A stretch of 64,000 nt of DNA, taken from positions 2,009,001-2,073,000 of the forward strand of contig NZ_CP163421.1 of assembly GCF_041429775.1 (NCBI RefSeq). Direction: 5' to 3'. Made by a program: the position numbers and the translations under genes. This DNA is from Glycocaulis abyssi. GTDB lineage: Bacteria; Pseudomonadota; Alphaproteobacteria; Caulobacterales; Maricaulaceae. Of the stretch, positions 31,962-40,899 are shown one piece after another (position 1 is the first letter of the stretch; every line of letters starts with the position of its first letter). The notes under the pieces were generated by a model, which was given only the letters and a program-made list of their open reading frames with translations, searched no databases and had not been told where the DNA came from.

Positions 31962-34034
31962 CTAGTCGGCAGCCAGAAGCGCGTCGTAGTCGAGTTCCGA
32001 GGAGGGGATTTCCCCGCCCGGTCCTTGCAGATAATGGCGCATCCAGCCCATCAGCCGGTGGGCATAGTCAAACTGGGCCGCTGCGTTGCGCAGGCCATGG
32101 CCCTCGCCCGGATAGGTGACAAGACGCACAGGCGCTTCACCGGCCAGCTTGAGATAGCGGTAGAGGATATAGCCTTGCGAGGGCGCGACGCGGGTATCCA
32201 CCTCGCCATGCATGACCAATGTCGGCGTGGTCGAGCCGTGCGCATGCATGATCGGGGAATGCCGGAAATACCACTCCCAGTTCTCCCACGGATAATGGAT
32301 GAAATGGACATCGACCATCTCGACCGGGATGTCAGTATTGCCCATGAAGGACACCAGATCGGTCAGGGCGACGAAGGGTACGGAGGCCGCGAAATGCTCG
32401 CTGGCAACCGTCGCGCCCCAGGCAGACGCGAACCCGCCATAGGATCCGCCCGTTATGCCGACGCGGGCCGGATCGATCAGGCCCTGATTGGCCAGATAAC
32501 CGACACCATCGACAATATCCTCGAACTCCTCGCCCGGCGGGTTGAGGTGATCAAGCTCGATAAAGGCAAAGCCGCGCCCGGTGGAGCCGCGATAATTGGG
32601 GTAGAAAATGGCAAAGCCCTCGCCTGCCCCGATCTGGCCGGGCCGCGAATAGCCGGTCAGCCAGCCATTATGATCGTGCGCTTCCGGCCCGCCATGCACC
32701 ACAGCGATCATCGGCCAGCCGTTTTCGGGCGCTTCGCCCTGCGGGGTGATCAGCACACCTTCCACCTCGACACCGTCACGCGCCGTCCAGCGCACCACGC
32801 GCTGATCGCCAAGCGTACGTTCCGCCAGCCACGGATTGAGATCGGCCCAGCGAGCCGGGGCCTCGCCCGGACGGGCGACATACACGTCTCGCGGATGGGC
32901 CGGGCTGTCAGCCACGAAGGCGATTGTTTCGCCTGAAGAATCAAGGCTCAGCGAGTGGGCGACATAGCCGCCATGGGCTTCGCGTGAGACTTCCTCGCCC
33001 TCGGGCGTGTAGCTCACCCAGGCGCTGTCCTGGCGTACATGGGCGAGCGCGAAAATATGTCCGTCCCGCCATTCAAACGTGCGGATATGCTGTTCGGCAT
33101 CAGGCGCGATCTGGATGTATTCACCGGTCTGCACATCGGCGACATGGATCGTGCCGGCAGTCGCGTCAGAGCGGTTGATCGCCGCCAGGAAGGCAAACTG
33201 CGAACCATCGGGGGAGAAACGGCCGATATCGATCTTGCCGGGCGTTTCAACCGTGCTGATGACTTCGCCGGTTGCGATGTCTGCAAAGCTCCAGCGCTGC
33301 TCCATCATGGAATCGTCCACAGACGGGGTCGGCGCCAGTCTCACCGCCAGGACTGATCCGTCCGCGCTCAGCTGAATGGCAGAGGCATGGCCGGTCAGGT
33401 CCAGCCGCTCTGCGGCGCTTTCATCATCGCCCAGCCCGGCCCGCCAGACATGGGAAAATGGCTGGTTTTCCTCATAGATATTGGCCCGGAAGCCGCGCTC
33501 GCGCAGTTCGCTGTGGTCAGGCTGGTCCGGGTCACGGCCAATGAAATAGATCGAGCTTGCATCCGCGGTCAGGAGATAGCCCTGCACGCCCGTGTCCGGG
33601 TGATAAAGCCGCTCCGGCTCACCGCCCGACAGCGCTACCCGGTAGAGTGCAGGACGTTCATCGCCCTCGCGGCGGGCCAGAAAGGTGACGCTCTCGCCAT
33701 CAGGATGTAGTGCTACGCCGCTAACCGTATCTTCACCGGCAACCAGCGCGCGCAAGGCACCGGGTGCGTCGGCGGCATAAAGGTGCAGGGACGGGGCGCC
33801 ATCGCTTTCACCGGTACGGATATCGCGCGGAACCGAGACCGTGAACGCCACTGTGCCGCCCTCTGGCGCAATCATCACCTGGCCGGCCTGACGCAGCTGG
33901 AACAGATCATTGATCGAAACGCTTCTGGCCTCGGCCTGCTCCTGCGCCAGAGCGGGCGCGGACACGGCCGGCACAGCCATGGCAGCGCCAGCCAGAACGG
34001 CGGCCATCAGGCGGTGTCTCATGCGAAATGTCAT
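31962..34034 (-). CDS. Secreted S9 family (prolyl oligopeptidase-type) peptidase
   Basis: 690 residues with a signal peptide ending near APALAQ. A beta-propeller of WD40/TolB-like blades (about 40-400) precedes an alpha/beta-hydrolase domain. The catalytic triad is visible as Ser531 (GGSYGG), Asp613 (HGEVDTR) and His646 (GEGHG). HGGPEAHDH is the oxyanion segment. It probably digests peptides in the periplasm or outside the cell. GGGAGG precedes the start. A second S9 enzyme is at 57921. Confidence 0.93.
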   Translation of the reverse strand: MTFRMRHRLMAAVLAGAAMAVPAVSAPALAQEQAEARSVSINDLFQLRQAGQVMIAPEGGTVAFTVSVPRDIRTGESDGAPSLHLYAADAPGALRALVAGEDTVSGVALHPDGESVTFLARREGDERPALYRVALSGGEPERLYHPDTGVQGYLLTADASSIYFIGRDPDQPDHSELRERGFRANIYEENQPFSHVWRAGLGDDESAAERLDLTGHASAIQLSADGSVLAVRLAPTPSVDDSMMEQRWSFADIATGEVISTVETPGKIDIGRFSPDGSQFAFLAAINRSDATAGTIHVADVQTGEYIQIAPDAEQHIRTFEWRDGHIFALAHVRQDSAWVSYTPEGEEVSREAHGGYVAHSLSLDSSGETIAFVADSPAHPRDVYVARPGEAPARWADLNPWLAERTLGDQRVVRWTARDGVEVEGVLITPQGEAPENGWPMIAVVHGGPEAHDHNGWLTGYSRPGQIGAGEGFAIFYPNYRGSTGRGFAFIELDHLNPPGEEFEDIVDGVGYLANQGLIDPARVGITGGSYGGFASAWGATVASEHFAASVPFVALTDLVSFMGNTDIPVEMVDVHFIHYPWENWEWYFRHSPIMHAHGSTTPTLVMHGEVDTRVAPSQGYILYRYLKLAGEAPVRLVTYPGEGHGLRNAAAQFDYAHRLMGWMRHYLQGPGGEIPSSELDYDALLAAD

Positions 34035-34119
34035 CGGGTTAGCCTCCCTGCAATCTTGTCATTGCATGGAAAGCTAAAGCGGCAGAGCCCTCACGTCGAG
34101 CTTCAGGCCGCAGAAGGCG

Positions 34120-34329
34120 TCAGGCGATAATGTCGGGATTGAGCTGGTCTTCGATGGCGAAGATCATGTCCTTGAGCATCAGCTTGCGCCGTTTCAGGCG
34201 CACCAGCTTGAGCTGGTCGACCACGCCGCAATCCTGTGCGGCGCGCACTTCTGCGTCCAGCGCGCGATGTTCACGGCGCAGCTCGGCCAGCTTGGCCACC
34301 AGCGCATCTTCATCCAGATCACCGAACAT
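34120..34329 (-). CDS. YdcH-like DUF465 small protein
   Basis: 69-residue alpha-helical protein of the YdcH/DUF465 type. ELRREHRALDAEVRAAQ and LKLVRLKRRKLMLKDMIF are the two heptad-rich halves. Such proteins form helical hairpins of unknown role. The start MFGDLDEDAL is chosen from family length; a longer open frame upstream is unlikely. A second, related gene is at 35671. Confidence 0.8.
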   Translation of the reverse strand: MFGDLDEDALVAKLAELRREHRALDAEVRAAQDCGVVDQLKLVRLKRRKLMLKDMIFAIEDQLNPDIIA

Positions 34330-34452
34330 TCTCAGCCAATACACCTGTTTGGAGTGCAACCAGCCCGCCCGGCCGGGCCGGCTCTGATTGCAAATGCGTG
34401 GACATGACCCGTGTTGCGTCCGCGATGGCCGGCAAGCCACGGGAGACGCACA

Positions 34453-34947
34453 TTACCCTTTTTCGAGCGCGGAGAAAACGGCTTCTTTGAAGCGCGTGAC
34501 GGGCGCGCCGGGCGAACAGCGCGCGCGATATCCGTCCAGCGCGGCCGCCGCTGCATCCGGCCAGTGCGCAGCGCCGGAAAGGGCGGGCGTATCGAGCGCC
34601 TGCAGCATGGTTTGCGCCACATGTTCTGCGGCCAGCTCTGCGCCAAGCACGGACTGGCGCAAGGACTGCGCAGCCTCCAGCGGGACCGGCGCAGGCGGGG
34701 CTTTCAGCCGGTCACGCACGCCGCGCAAGGGCCCGACCGCCAACGCGTGCCAGTCACCGGCAATGCGCACGGCCTTCTCAAGGGCGAGCAGCGGATCACG
34801 CCCCTGCCCGGTGCTCCAGACAAGCCAGAAGGCGATATTCACGTCCAGCCCGGCATCCTGCAGCGCCAGCGCGGAGTGCTTCACCGGCTCATGGTCATAA
34901 AGCGCGACGGAAAAATCCCACAGGCTTTGCCCGCGCGTGTCTTGCAT
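34453..34947 (-). CDS. TIGR02444-family protein (DUF2390)
   Basis: 164 residues. The N-terminal SLWDFSVALYDHEPV, LALQDAGLDVNIAFWLVW and GRDP segments are characteristic of the TIGR02444/DUF2390 family of unknown function. The ATG shares one base with the ubiX stop (TGATG), so it is probably co-translated with ubiX, although no direct role in ubiquinone synthesis is known to me. Confidence 0.85.
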   Translation of the reverse strand: MQDTRGQSLWDFSVALYDHEPVKHSALALQDAGLDVNIAFWLVWSTGQGRDPLLALEKAVRIAGDWHALAVGPLRGVRDRLKAPPAPVPLEAAQSLRQSVLGAELAAEHVAQTMLQALDTPALSGAAHWPDAAAAALDGYRARCSPGAPVTRFKEAVFSALEKG

Positions 34948-35573
34948 CACGCCTTGCCCTTGCGGGCTGCGCCGGGCCGCTTGCCTTCCCTGATGTCCTC
35001 GCCCCAGCGCCGGGTCGGCGTCCAGTCAAGACCGAACAGGTCCAGCGCCCGGCCCACGGACTGGTCCACCATGTCATCAAGGGTTTCAGGCTTCGCGTAG
35101 AAGGCCGGCAAAGGCGGCATGATGATCGCGCCCATTTCCGTCAGCTGCGTCATGGTGCGCAAATGGCCGAGATGGAAGGGCGTCTCGCGCACCATCAGCA
35201 CGAGGCGGCGGCGCTCTTTAAGCACTACATCGGCGGCGCGCGTCAGCAGGCTGGAGGTCACGCCGGTCGCGATCTCGCTCATCGTCCTGACAGAGCAGGG
35301 CGCGATCAGCATGCCAAGCGTCTGGAAGGAGCCGGAGGCTATTGGCGCGCCGATATCGGGAAACGCGTAGACATGATCGGCGCGCGCGTGGATGTCAGCG
35401 GCCTTCAGCCCCATCTCGTAGCCCAGCGTCATCTCGGCAGCCTTGCTGGCCACGACATGGGATTCGATGCCCAGATCGCGCAAGGCTTCCAGCGCACGCA
35501 TGCCGTAGATCACGCCGGACGCGCCTGACAGTCCGACAATCATGCGCGATGGCAAGGACTTGGCTTCAGACAT
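34947..35573 (-). CDS. ubiX: Flavin prenyltransferase UbiX
   Basis: 208-residue enzyme that makes prenylated FMN, the cofactor of UbiD-type decarboxylases in ubiquinone synthesis. FMN-binding GLSGASGVIYG is near the N-terminus, with APCSVRTMSEIATG and the basic KERRRLVLMVRETPFH typical of the family. The start MSEAKSLPSR at 35573 follows GGAAGGG; an upstream in-frame start is less likely. Confidence 0.94.
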   Translation of the reverse strand: MSEAKSLPSRMIVGLSGASGVIYGMRALEALRDLGIESHVVASKAAEMTLGYEMGLKAADIHARADHVYAFPDIGAPIASGSFQTLGMLIAPCSVRTMSEIATGVTSSLLTRAADVVLKERRRLVLMVRETPFHLGHLRTMTQLTEMGAIIMPPLPAFYAKPETLDDMVDQSVGRALDLFGLDWTPTRRWGEDIREGKRPGAARKGKA

Positions 35574-35670
35574 GGGAAACCCTTCCGCAACACGGACAGT
35601 TTTCACCATTGATAGGAAGGGGTGTTTGATGTTTCACTTCCAGTCCTTGATCCAGCGAAGGAGGCTACAC

Positions 35671-35841
35671 ATGCCAGCTGAAGCGCGTATCCGTGAGCTT
35701 GACCAACGTCACACGCAACTGGAAAGCCGCATCGAGAAAGAACTCAAGCACCCTTCGGCAGATACGCTGCACCTAGCAGAGCTCAAACGACAGAAATTGC
35801 GCCTCAAGGAGGAAATTGAAACCCTCCGGCGCCGACATTGA
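35671..35841 (+). CDS. YdcH-like DUF465 small protein, second copy
   Basis: 56-residue helical hairpin protein of the YdcH/DUF465 group: ARIRELDQRHTQLESRIEKE then LAELKRQKLRLKEEIETLRRR. The strong AAGGAGG ribosome-binding site before the ATG at 35671 decides the start against the longer open frame. A palindromic terminator follows. Related to the gene at 34120. Confidence 0.82.
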   Translation: MPAEARIRELDQRHTQLESRIEKELKHPSADTLHLAELKRQKLRLKEEIETLRRRH

Positions 35842-35872
35842 CGTTTTTTGCGGCAATTCACCACACATGATG

Positions 35873-35902
35873 AAGGGCGGGCTGATATCAGCCCGCCCTT
35901 TT
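35873..35902 (+). terminator. Palindromic terminator after the YdcH-like gene
   Basis: 14-bp arms AAGGGCGGGCTGAT/ATCAGCCCGCCCTT ending in TTTT, 31 bases after the stop. Confidence 0.88.
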
Positions 35903-35992
35903 GCATTTCCTGCCCGCCCGGATGGACCGGGCCGCACTCGCGTGCCTATCATGCGCGGGTCATGCACCCGAACCTGCTGTAGAAGGCCATCC

Positions 35993-36877
35993 ATGCTGAC
36001 TCTTTCCCGCGCGCTCGTCCTGCTGGCGCTGAGCTGCCTGGCAGCCCCGGTCTTCGCGCAGCCTTCCGGCGGCAACCCGCAAGGTGCAGCGGCCTGCCCT
36101 GAGGCCAGCGAGGCGATGGCAGCCGGGAATGCCGAAGACGCCGTTGCCGCGCTTCGCGCCTGCCTGTCGGCGCGCCTGCACCCCTGGCAAACCGAGGCCG
36201 AATTGCGCGTGCGCCTGGGCGCCAGCCAGCTGGCCCTCGGCGAAAGCGAGGCTGCGCTTTTCACCTATAATCAGGTGATCGCATTATTGCGCGACAATGG
36301 CGGCAATACCGATATCCCCATCGTGCGGCGCAACCGCGCGGTCGCGCTGTTCCAGCTTGATCGCCTCGAGGAAGCACTGGCCGACCTGCTGATCGCAGAG
36401 CGCGGCATGGCGCAGGATGATTTCGTCCATATCCTTCTGGGCGGGGTCTATATGGAGCTGGACCGCGGGACCGAAGCCATCGCCGCCTATGACAATGCGA
36501 TCCGCCTGGCCCCGGATTCGCCCGGCGGCTGGATTGGCCGCTCGGCCGCCTTTATCGAGCTTGATCTGATGGACCGGGCGGTCGAGGACGGGCGCGAAGC
36601 GGTGGCCATCGCGCCTGATGACGGATCGGCGCTGAACGCCTTGTGCTGGGCGCTGGTGAAGGCACAGCGGGCCAGCGAAGGCATGGATATCTGCTATGCC
36701 GCTGTCGAGGCCGAGCCCGATTCCGGTGCCATCATTCATTCCCTCGCCGCCGCGCTTGAACAGATCGGGGAGCATGAAGAAGCCTATCCGCTCTTCGCCC
36801 GCGCGTTCGAGCTGGAGCCGGACAATTCCACCATCGCTGATGATTATGCGCGCGTGAGCGCCGCGTCCGGCGATTAG
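35993..36877 (+). CDS. Exported tetratricopeptide-repeat protein
   Basis: 294 residues. A signal peptide (MLTLSRALVLLALSCLAAPVFAQ) is followed by TPR units, for example LGESEAALFTYNQVIAL, LDRGTEAIAAYDNAIRLAPD, LMDRAVEDGREAVAIAPDD and IGEHEEAYPLFARAFELEPD. TPRs are protein-binding scaffolds; no partner is apparent. The start at 35993 follows AGAAGG and places the signal peptide at the N-terminus. The next gene follows 32 bases on. Confidence 0.85.
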   Translation: MLTLSRALVLLALSCLAAPVFAQPSGGNPQGAAACPEASEAMAAGNAEDAVAALRACLSARLHPWQTEAELRVRLGASQLALGESEAALFTYNQVIALLRDNGGNTDIPIVRRNRAVALFQLDRLEEALADLLIAERGMAQDDFVHILLGGVYMELDRGTEAIAAYDNAIRLAPDSPGGWIGRSAAFIELDLMDRAVEDGREAVAIAPDDGSALNALCWALVKAQRASEGMDICYAAVEAEPDSGAIIHSLAAALEQIGEHEEAYPLFARAFELEPDNSTIADDYARVSAASGD

Positions 36878-36909
36878 GGCCTTTCCTTATCAGACACGGA
36901 GTTTGCCGC

Positions 36910-37728
36910 ATGGCCGGTTCAGAACGCGTTGCCATCGTCACCGGGGGTGCCAGCGGAATTGGCGCGGCATGCGCCCGGCGCCTGGCAGAGGAGGGCGTGC
37001 GCGTCGTCATCGCCGACATTGACAAGAAGGCGGGCGAGGCGCTGGCCAACGATCTGGGAGCGGCCAAGAATCGCGCGCTTTTCGTCAGCTGCGATGTCGC
37101 CGACAAGCTCTCGGTCGCCAATCTGATGGCCGAAACCCTGTCGGCCTTCGGCCAGCTCGACATCCTCATCAATAATGCCGCCATACTCGCCAAGGGCGAC
37201 ATACTCTCGCTGGAGCTTGCCGATTTCGACAAGGTCATTGGCGTCAATCTGCGCGGCGCCTTCCTGGTGGCCCGCGCCTGCGCACGCCAGATGACCCGCC
37301 AGATCGAGGAGGATGACACGCGCGGCGACGATGCGCGCCGCCGCTATGCCATCGTGAACATGAGCTCGATCAACGCCGTGGTGTCGATTGCCGACCAGCT
37401 CGCCTATTCCACATCCAAGGGCGCGCTCAACCAGATGACCAAGTCCATGGCACTGTCGCTGGCCCCCTATGGTATCCGCGTGAACGCCATCGGCCCCGGC
37501 TCGGTCAATACCGATATCCTCAAGGCGGTGAACGAGGACAAGGCGGCGATGGAGGCGGTGCTATCGCGTACCCCGCTCGCCCGGATCGCCGACCCGGACG
37601 AGATCGCCTCTATCGCGTGGTTTCTGGCCTGCAAGGAGTCCAGCTATATCACCGGCACCTGCATCTATGCCGATGGTGGCCGCCTCGCGCTCAACTATGT
37701 GATGAAGCGCGAGGATTACGAAGACTAG
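36910..37728 (+). CDS. SDR family oxidoreductase ending in an IS target site
   Basis: 272-residue SDR with TGGASGIG, NNAAIL and the catalytic YSTSK motif. The C-terminal SSYITGTCIYADGGR is typical of FabG/glucose-dehydrogenase-like members. The substrate is unknown. The stop codon TAG (37726-37728) is inside the left CTAG copy duplicated by an IS5-family insertion, so the coding sequence is intact despite the IS starting one base later. Confidence 0.9.
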   Translation: MAGSERVAIVTGGASGIGAACARRLAEEGVRVVIADIDKKAGEALANDLGAAKNRALFVSCDVADKLSVANLMAETLSAFGQLDILINNAAILAKGDILSLELADFDKVIGVNLRGAFLVARACARQMTRQIEEDDTRGDDARRRYAIVNMSSINAVVSIADQLAYSTSKGALNQMTKSMALSLAPYGIRVNAIGPGSVNTDILKAVNEDKAAMEAVLSRTPLARIADPDEIASIAWFLACKESSYITGTCIYADGGRLALNYVMKREDYED

Positions 37729-38524
37729 GACACAGACTCATAATTTCTGAGCCATATCTGGATAGCGGCGAGTTTGACGAGGGCAAGGTAGTTATCGGCG
37801 TGTTTTTCGTAGCGCGTTGCGATGGCCCGGAAGTGTTTGATCTTGCTGAAGAAGCGTTCGACGAGATTGCGGTAGCGATAGAGGAAGGGGCTGAAGCTGG
37901 GCGGGTTCTTGCGACGTGAGACCGGTTTGATGCAACCCCATGCACCACGCGATTTTAGGCTGTCGCGCAGGGCGTCGCTGTCATAGGCCCGGTCGGCCAG
38001 CAGGATCTGGCCTTCGCCGATCCCGCCGAGCATATCGGTGGCGCTGCGTCCGTCATGGGCCTGGCCGGGCGTGAGCTTGAGTGCGACGGGCAGGCCGTTG
38101 GCGTCCACGAGGGCATGGATTTTCGTCGTCAGCCCGCCCCGCGAGCGCCCCATGCATCGGGGGTCAGGAGTGTCTCCGGCGGCGGCGTCCGCGCCCCCTT
38201 TTTTGCGTTCGCCCCGTGCTGGTGAACGCGGATCGACGAGCTGTCGATCATCTGGATGTCGCCGTCGTAAGCCGCTGTGATCGCGTCGAATATCCGATCC
38301 CAGACGCCCAGCTTGCGCCACCGGACGAAGCGGTTGTAGCAGGTTGTCGCCGGACCGTAGCGCTCCGGGATTTCCGCCCAGGGCGACCCGGTGCGCAAGC
38401 GCCAGTAAATCCCGTTGAGCACCTTGCGATCGTCCACACGCGGCACACCGCGCGGCTTGTTCGGCAGCAAGGGTTCGATGATCCACCACTCGAAATCGGT
38501 CAACTCGTAGCGGCGACGGCCCAT
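37725..38524 (-). CDS. IS5-family transposase made by -1 frameshift
   Basis: Two overlapping frames encode one DDE transposase of about 266 residues. The first (from 38524) has the N-terminal IS5-type domain, with ELTDFEWWIIEPLLP, and the first catalytic Asp in MIDSSS. At a heptamer A-AAA-AAG (38198-38204) a -1 slip joins it to the second frame, which carries the second Asp in LLADRAYDSD and the Glu in YRNLVERFFSKIK. Without slippage translation ends at 38129. The full product's TAG stop (37727-37725) is in the target CTAG, not in the IS itself. Confidence 0.88.
37729..37743 (+). repeat. IS left terminal inverted repeat
   Basis: GACACAGACTCATAA, pairing imperfectly (12 of 15) with the right end at 38582-38596. 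Confidence 0.75.
38198..38204 (-). other. Slippery heptamer A-AAA-AAG
   Basis: In the zero frame GCA-AAA-AAG, this is the canonical -1 slippage pattern X-XXY-YYZ. The second transposase frame lies exactly in the -1 phase and continues in-family sequence from here. Confidence 0.8.
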
Positions 38525-38581
38525 GATCCATATCCTCCTCGCGAAGGTTGAATCAGGCTTCGGCCAAAAACGGAATCCCGT

Positions 38582-38596
38582 TTATGAGTTTATGAC
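38582..38596 (-). repeat. IS right terminal inverted repeat
   Basis: Minus-strand GTCATAAACTCATAA, the counterpart of the left end at 37729-37743. Confidence 0.75.
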
Positions 38597-39262
38597 CTAG
38601 TCTTCGTCCTGCGCAGGAGCCTTGCCGAACAGCTCGTCGAGCGTGGTCGGGCCGGTGGCCGCAGGCGCGGTTTCCTCGGCGGGTTTGAGCACGTCTTCCT
38701 CGATCTTCACCGTGCCGGCGTCTTCCATTTCCTTGCGGCGCTTGGACGCCTTGCGCACCTGTTCATCGAGATCGATCTGGCTGCACAGCCCCAGCGAGAC
38801 CGGATCGGTCGGCTTGATATTGGCCGAGTTCCAGTGCGTGCGCTCGCGCACCGCCTCGATCGTGGTCTTGGTGGTGCCGACCAGCTTGGAAATCTGGCCA
38901 TCGGTAAGCTCCGGGTGATTGCGCACCAGCCAGGCAATGGCATCCGGGCGGTTCTGGCGGCGCGAGAGCGGCGTGTAGCGCGGCCCCTTCTTGCGCGCGG
39001 TCTCCTGCAGATCAGCGTATTTCGGGCGCGTGGCCTGCATGCGGTAGGCCGGATCAGCTTCGGCCTTCGAGATCTCTTCAGAGGTCAGCTGCCCGCCCGC
39101 GATAGGGTCGGCACCGCGCACGCCGGCCGCGACGTCGCCATCGGCAATGCCCTTCACTTCAAGACGGTGCAGGCCGCAGAAATCGGCGATCTGCTCAAAA
39201 GACAGGCTGGTATTGTCGACGAGCCAGACAGCTGTCGCCTTGGGCATGAGAATGTCGGACAT
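38597..39262 (-). CDS. DUF1013 family cell-cycle regulator
   Basis: 221 residues, DUF1013 family, annotated in some databases as cell-cycle transcriptional regulator TrcR and restricted to alphaproteobacteria. The N-terminus MPKATAVWLVDNTSLSFEQIADFCGLH has a helix-turn-helix look, as does AIAWLVRNHPELTDGQISKLVGTTKTTIEAV. The tail is acidic. AAGGAG precedes the ATG. Its stop TAG is within the right CTAG copy of the neighbouring IS, so the insertion left it intact. Confidence 0.82.
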   Translation of the reverse strand: MSDILMPKATAVWLVDNTSLSFEQIADFCGLHRLEVKGIADGDVAAGVRGADPIAGGQLTSEEISKAEADPAYRMQATRPKYADLQETARKKGPRYTPLSRRQNRPDAIAWLVRNHPELTDGQISKLVGTTKTTIEAVRERTHWNSANIKPTDPVSLGLCSQIDLDEQVRKASKRRKEMEDAGTVKIEEDVLKPAEETAPAATGPTTLDELFGKAPAQDED

Positions 39263-39300
39263 GGCAATAGGCTCCTTGGTCTAGGGGGAGCGCCGGAGAC

Positions 39301-39330
39301 AAAAGAAAACCCGGCGCGGTCCGCCGGGTT
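39301..39330 (-). terminator. Terminator of the quinone oxidoreductase gene
   Basis: On the minus strand AACCCGGCG pairs with CGCCGGGTT around a 5-base loop, followed by TTTCTTTT. It is about 125 bases after the stop at 39454. Confidence 0.8.
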
Positions 39331-39453
39331 TCGGTCGATCCGACCCGCCAAGGCTGGTGTCGATGACACCTGATATCAATGACGGGGTTTGGCGTGCTTA
39401 TAGCGTGTGAGCGCGCGCCTTGAAAGGGGGTATTCCCGGCACGCGCGCCATGC

Positions 39454-40440
39454 CTATGGCACCAGCAATATCTTGCCTGCATGGGCCATGGAATCCATGC
39501 GCTCATGGGCTTTTGCCACATCGGCCAGCGCAAAACGGGTATCGATCAGCGGGCGCACCCTGCCCGCCTCCACCCATGGCCAGACATGGCTACGCACGGC
39601 AGCGGCAAGGGCCGCCTTCTCCTCATCGGAGCGGGCACGCAGTGTCGAGCCAGTGATGGTCTGGCGTTTGAGCATCAGCCCCATCAGATCAATTTCCACC
39701 CGCGAGCCTTTGAGGAAAGCGATCTGCACCAGGCGCCCGAACCGGTTCAGTACGGCGAGGTTCTTTGCCACATAATCTCCGCCCACCATGTCGAGGATCA
39801 CGTCCGTGCCGCCAGCATCCTTCACGCCCTCCACCCAGTCGTCTTCGCGGTAGTTGAAGACAAAATCTGCGCCGAGCAAGCGGCAGGTTTCGCACTTGTC
39901 CGCGCTGCCCGCCGTCGCCATGACAACAGCGCCGTGCGCCTTGGACATCTGGATTGCCGTAGTACCGATACCGCTCGACCCGCCATGGACCAGAAAGCGC
40001 TCACCGGGCTTGAGTGCGCCCGCCTCGAACACATTGGTCCAGACGGTGAAGACGGTTTCCGGCAGGCCCGCAGCGGCAACCAGATCAACACCATCCGGCA
40101 CCGGCAGGACAGAGCCGGCAGGCGCGCGCGCGATATCGCCATAGCCGCCGCCCGCCACCAGTGCACATACCCTCTGGCCAATATCAAACCCGCTCACGCC
40201 TCCGCCAATCGCCAGCACGGTGCCGGACACTTCCAGCCCCAACCCCTTCGGTGCGCCGGGCGGTGGCGGGTAAAAACCCATCCGCTCGATCACATCGGGC
40301 CGGTTCACACCGGCTGCTGCAACCCGGATCAGGATTTCCCCGTGGCCGGGCGGGGCAAGCGTGATCTCTTCCAGCCGCAGGGCGTCCGGCCCACCGGGCT
40401 GCGGGGCGGTGACGATGCGGGTCTTGTAGGGTGCGATCAT
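39454..40440 (-). CDS. NAD(P)H quinone oxidoreductase, zinc-less MDR type
   Basis: 328-residue medium-chain reductase of the zeta-crystallin/PIG3 group. The N-terminal barrel contains VAAAGVNRPDVIERMG and GLEVSGTV, and the NADP-binding fold contains LVHGGSSGIGTTAIQ. No catalytic zinc Cys/His set is present, consistent with quinone reductase activity. The start MIAPYKTR is chosen for family length; the longer open frame upstream overlaps the divergent DUF1192 leader. Confidence 0.9.
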   Translation of the reverse strand: MIAPYKTRIVTAPQPGGPDALRLEEITLAPPGHGEILIRVAAAGVNRPDVIERMGFYPPPPGAPKGLGLEVSGTVLAIGGGVSGFDIGQRVCALVAGGGYGDIARAPAGSVLPVPDGVDLVAAAGLPETVFTVWTNVFEAGALKPGERFLVHGGSSGIGTTAIQMSKAHGAVVMATAGSADKCETCRLLGADFVFNYREDDWVEGVKDAGGTDVILDMVGGDYVAKNLAVLNRFGRLVQIAFLKGSRVEIDLMGLMLKRQTITGSTLRARSDEEKAALAAAVRSHVWPWVEAGRVRPLIDTRFALADVAKAHERMDSMAHAGKILLVP

Positions 40441-40564
40441 GGAAACTGATCCGTGTAATGGCGTAATTTGGGGGCGCATCACGCGCCCGTTTACGCTATT
40501 GTGCAGCAAGACAGGCGCTCGCAAACCGTCCAGACGCAGCCGCCAGAACAGGGAGGTGATGCCC

Positions 40565-40756
40565 ATGTTTGACGATGAACTGCCGGTCACCCGGCGAGCG
40601 GTCATCACACCGGGGGAGGATATTTCCGCCCTGTCCGTCGCAGATCTGCAAGAGCGTATCGAGACGCTGAATGGCGAGATTGCGCGCGCCAAGGCCATGA
40701 TCGATCACAAGCAGGACAAGCTGGGAGCGGCGGAAGCCTTCTTCAAAAAAGCCTGA
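40565..40756 (+). CDS. DUF1192 family small protein
   Basis: 63 residues: MFDDELPVTR then LSVADLQERIETLNGEIARAKAMIDHKQ, the alphaproteobacterial DUF1192 signature with a single coiled helix. Function unknown. GGGAGGTGAT lies 8 bases before the ATG and decides the start. It precedes rcdA on the same strand. Confidence 0.87.
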   Translation: MFDDELPVTRRAVITPGEDISALSVADLQERIETLNGEIARAKAMIDHKQDKLGAAEAFFKKA

Positions 40757-40899
40757 CTTTTTCGGTAACTGGCCCCGGCCTTGCTTGGAGACGGGTCTAA
40801 CAGGCATGCTGCGTCCCGATATGGGTGCCGGGTGCTACGGGGTATCAAGGCCAGCGCGTGCAATACGATGCGGCAAATTGCGTGAGGGATGACGGGTTA

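Larger units (their letters stand above)
37729..38596 (-). mobile_element. IS5-family insertion sequence (IS427-like)
   Basis: About 868 bp bounded by direct repeats CTAG at 37725-37728 and 38597-38600. Terminal inverted repeats are GACACAGACTCATAA on the left and GTCATAAACTCATAA (reverse complement of the right end), 12 of 15 identical. CTAG fits the YTAR target preference of IS5 relatives; a 2-bp TA duplication with one more base in the element at each end is an equivalent reading. The one transposase gene is complete, so the element may be active. Confidence 0.88.

Noticed and set aside
37617-37948. Small open frames spanning the SDR-IS junction
   Set aside because: They cross the IS boundary and have no homology or ribosome-binding site.
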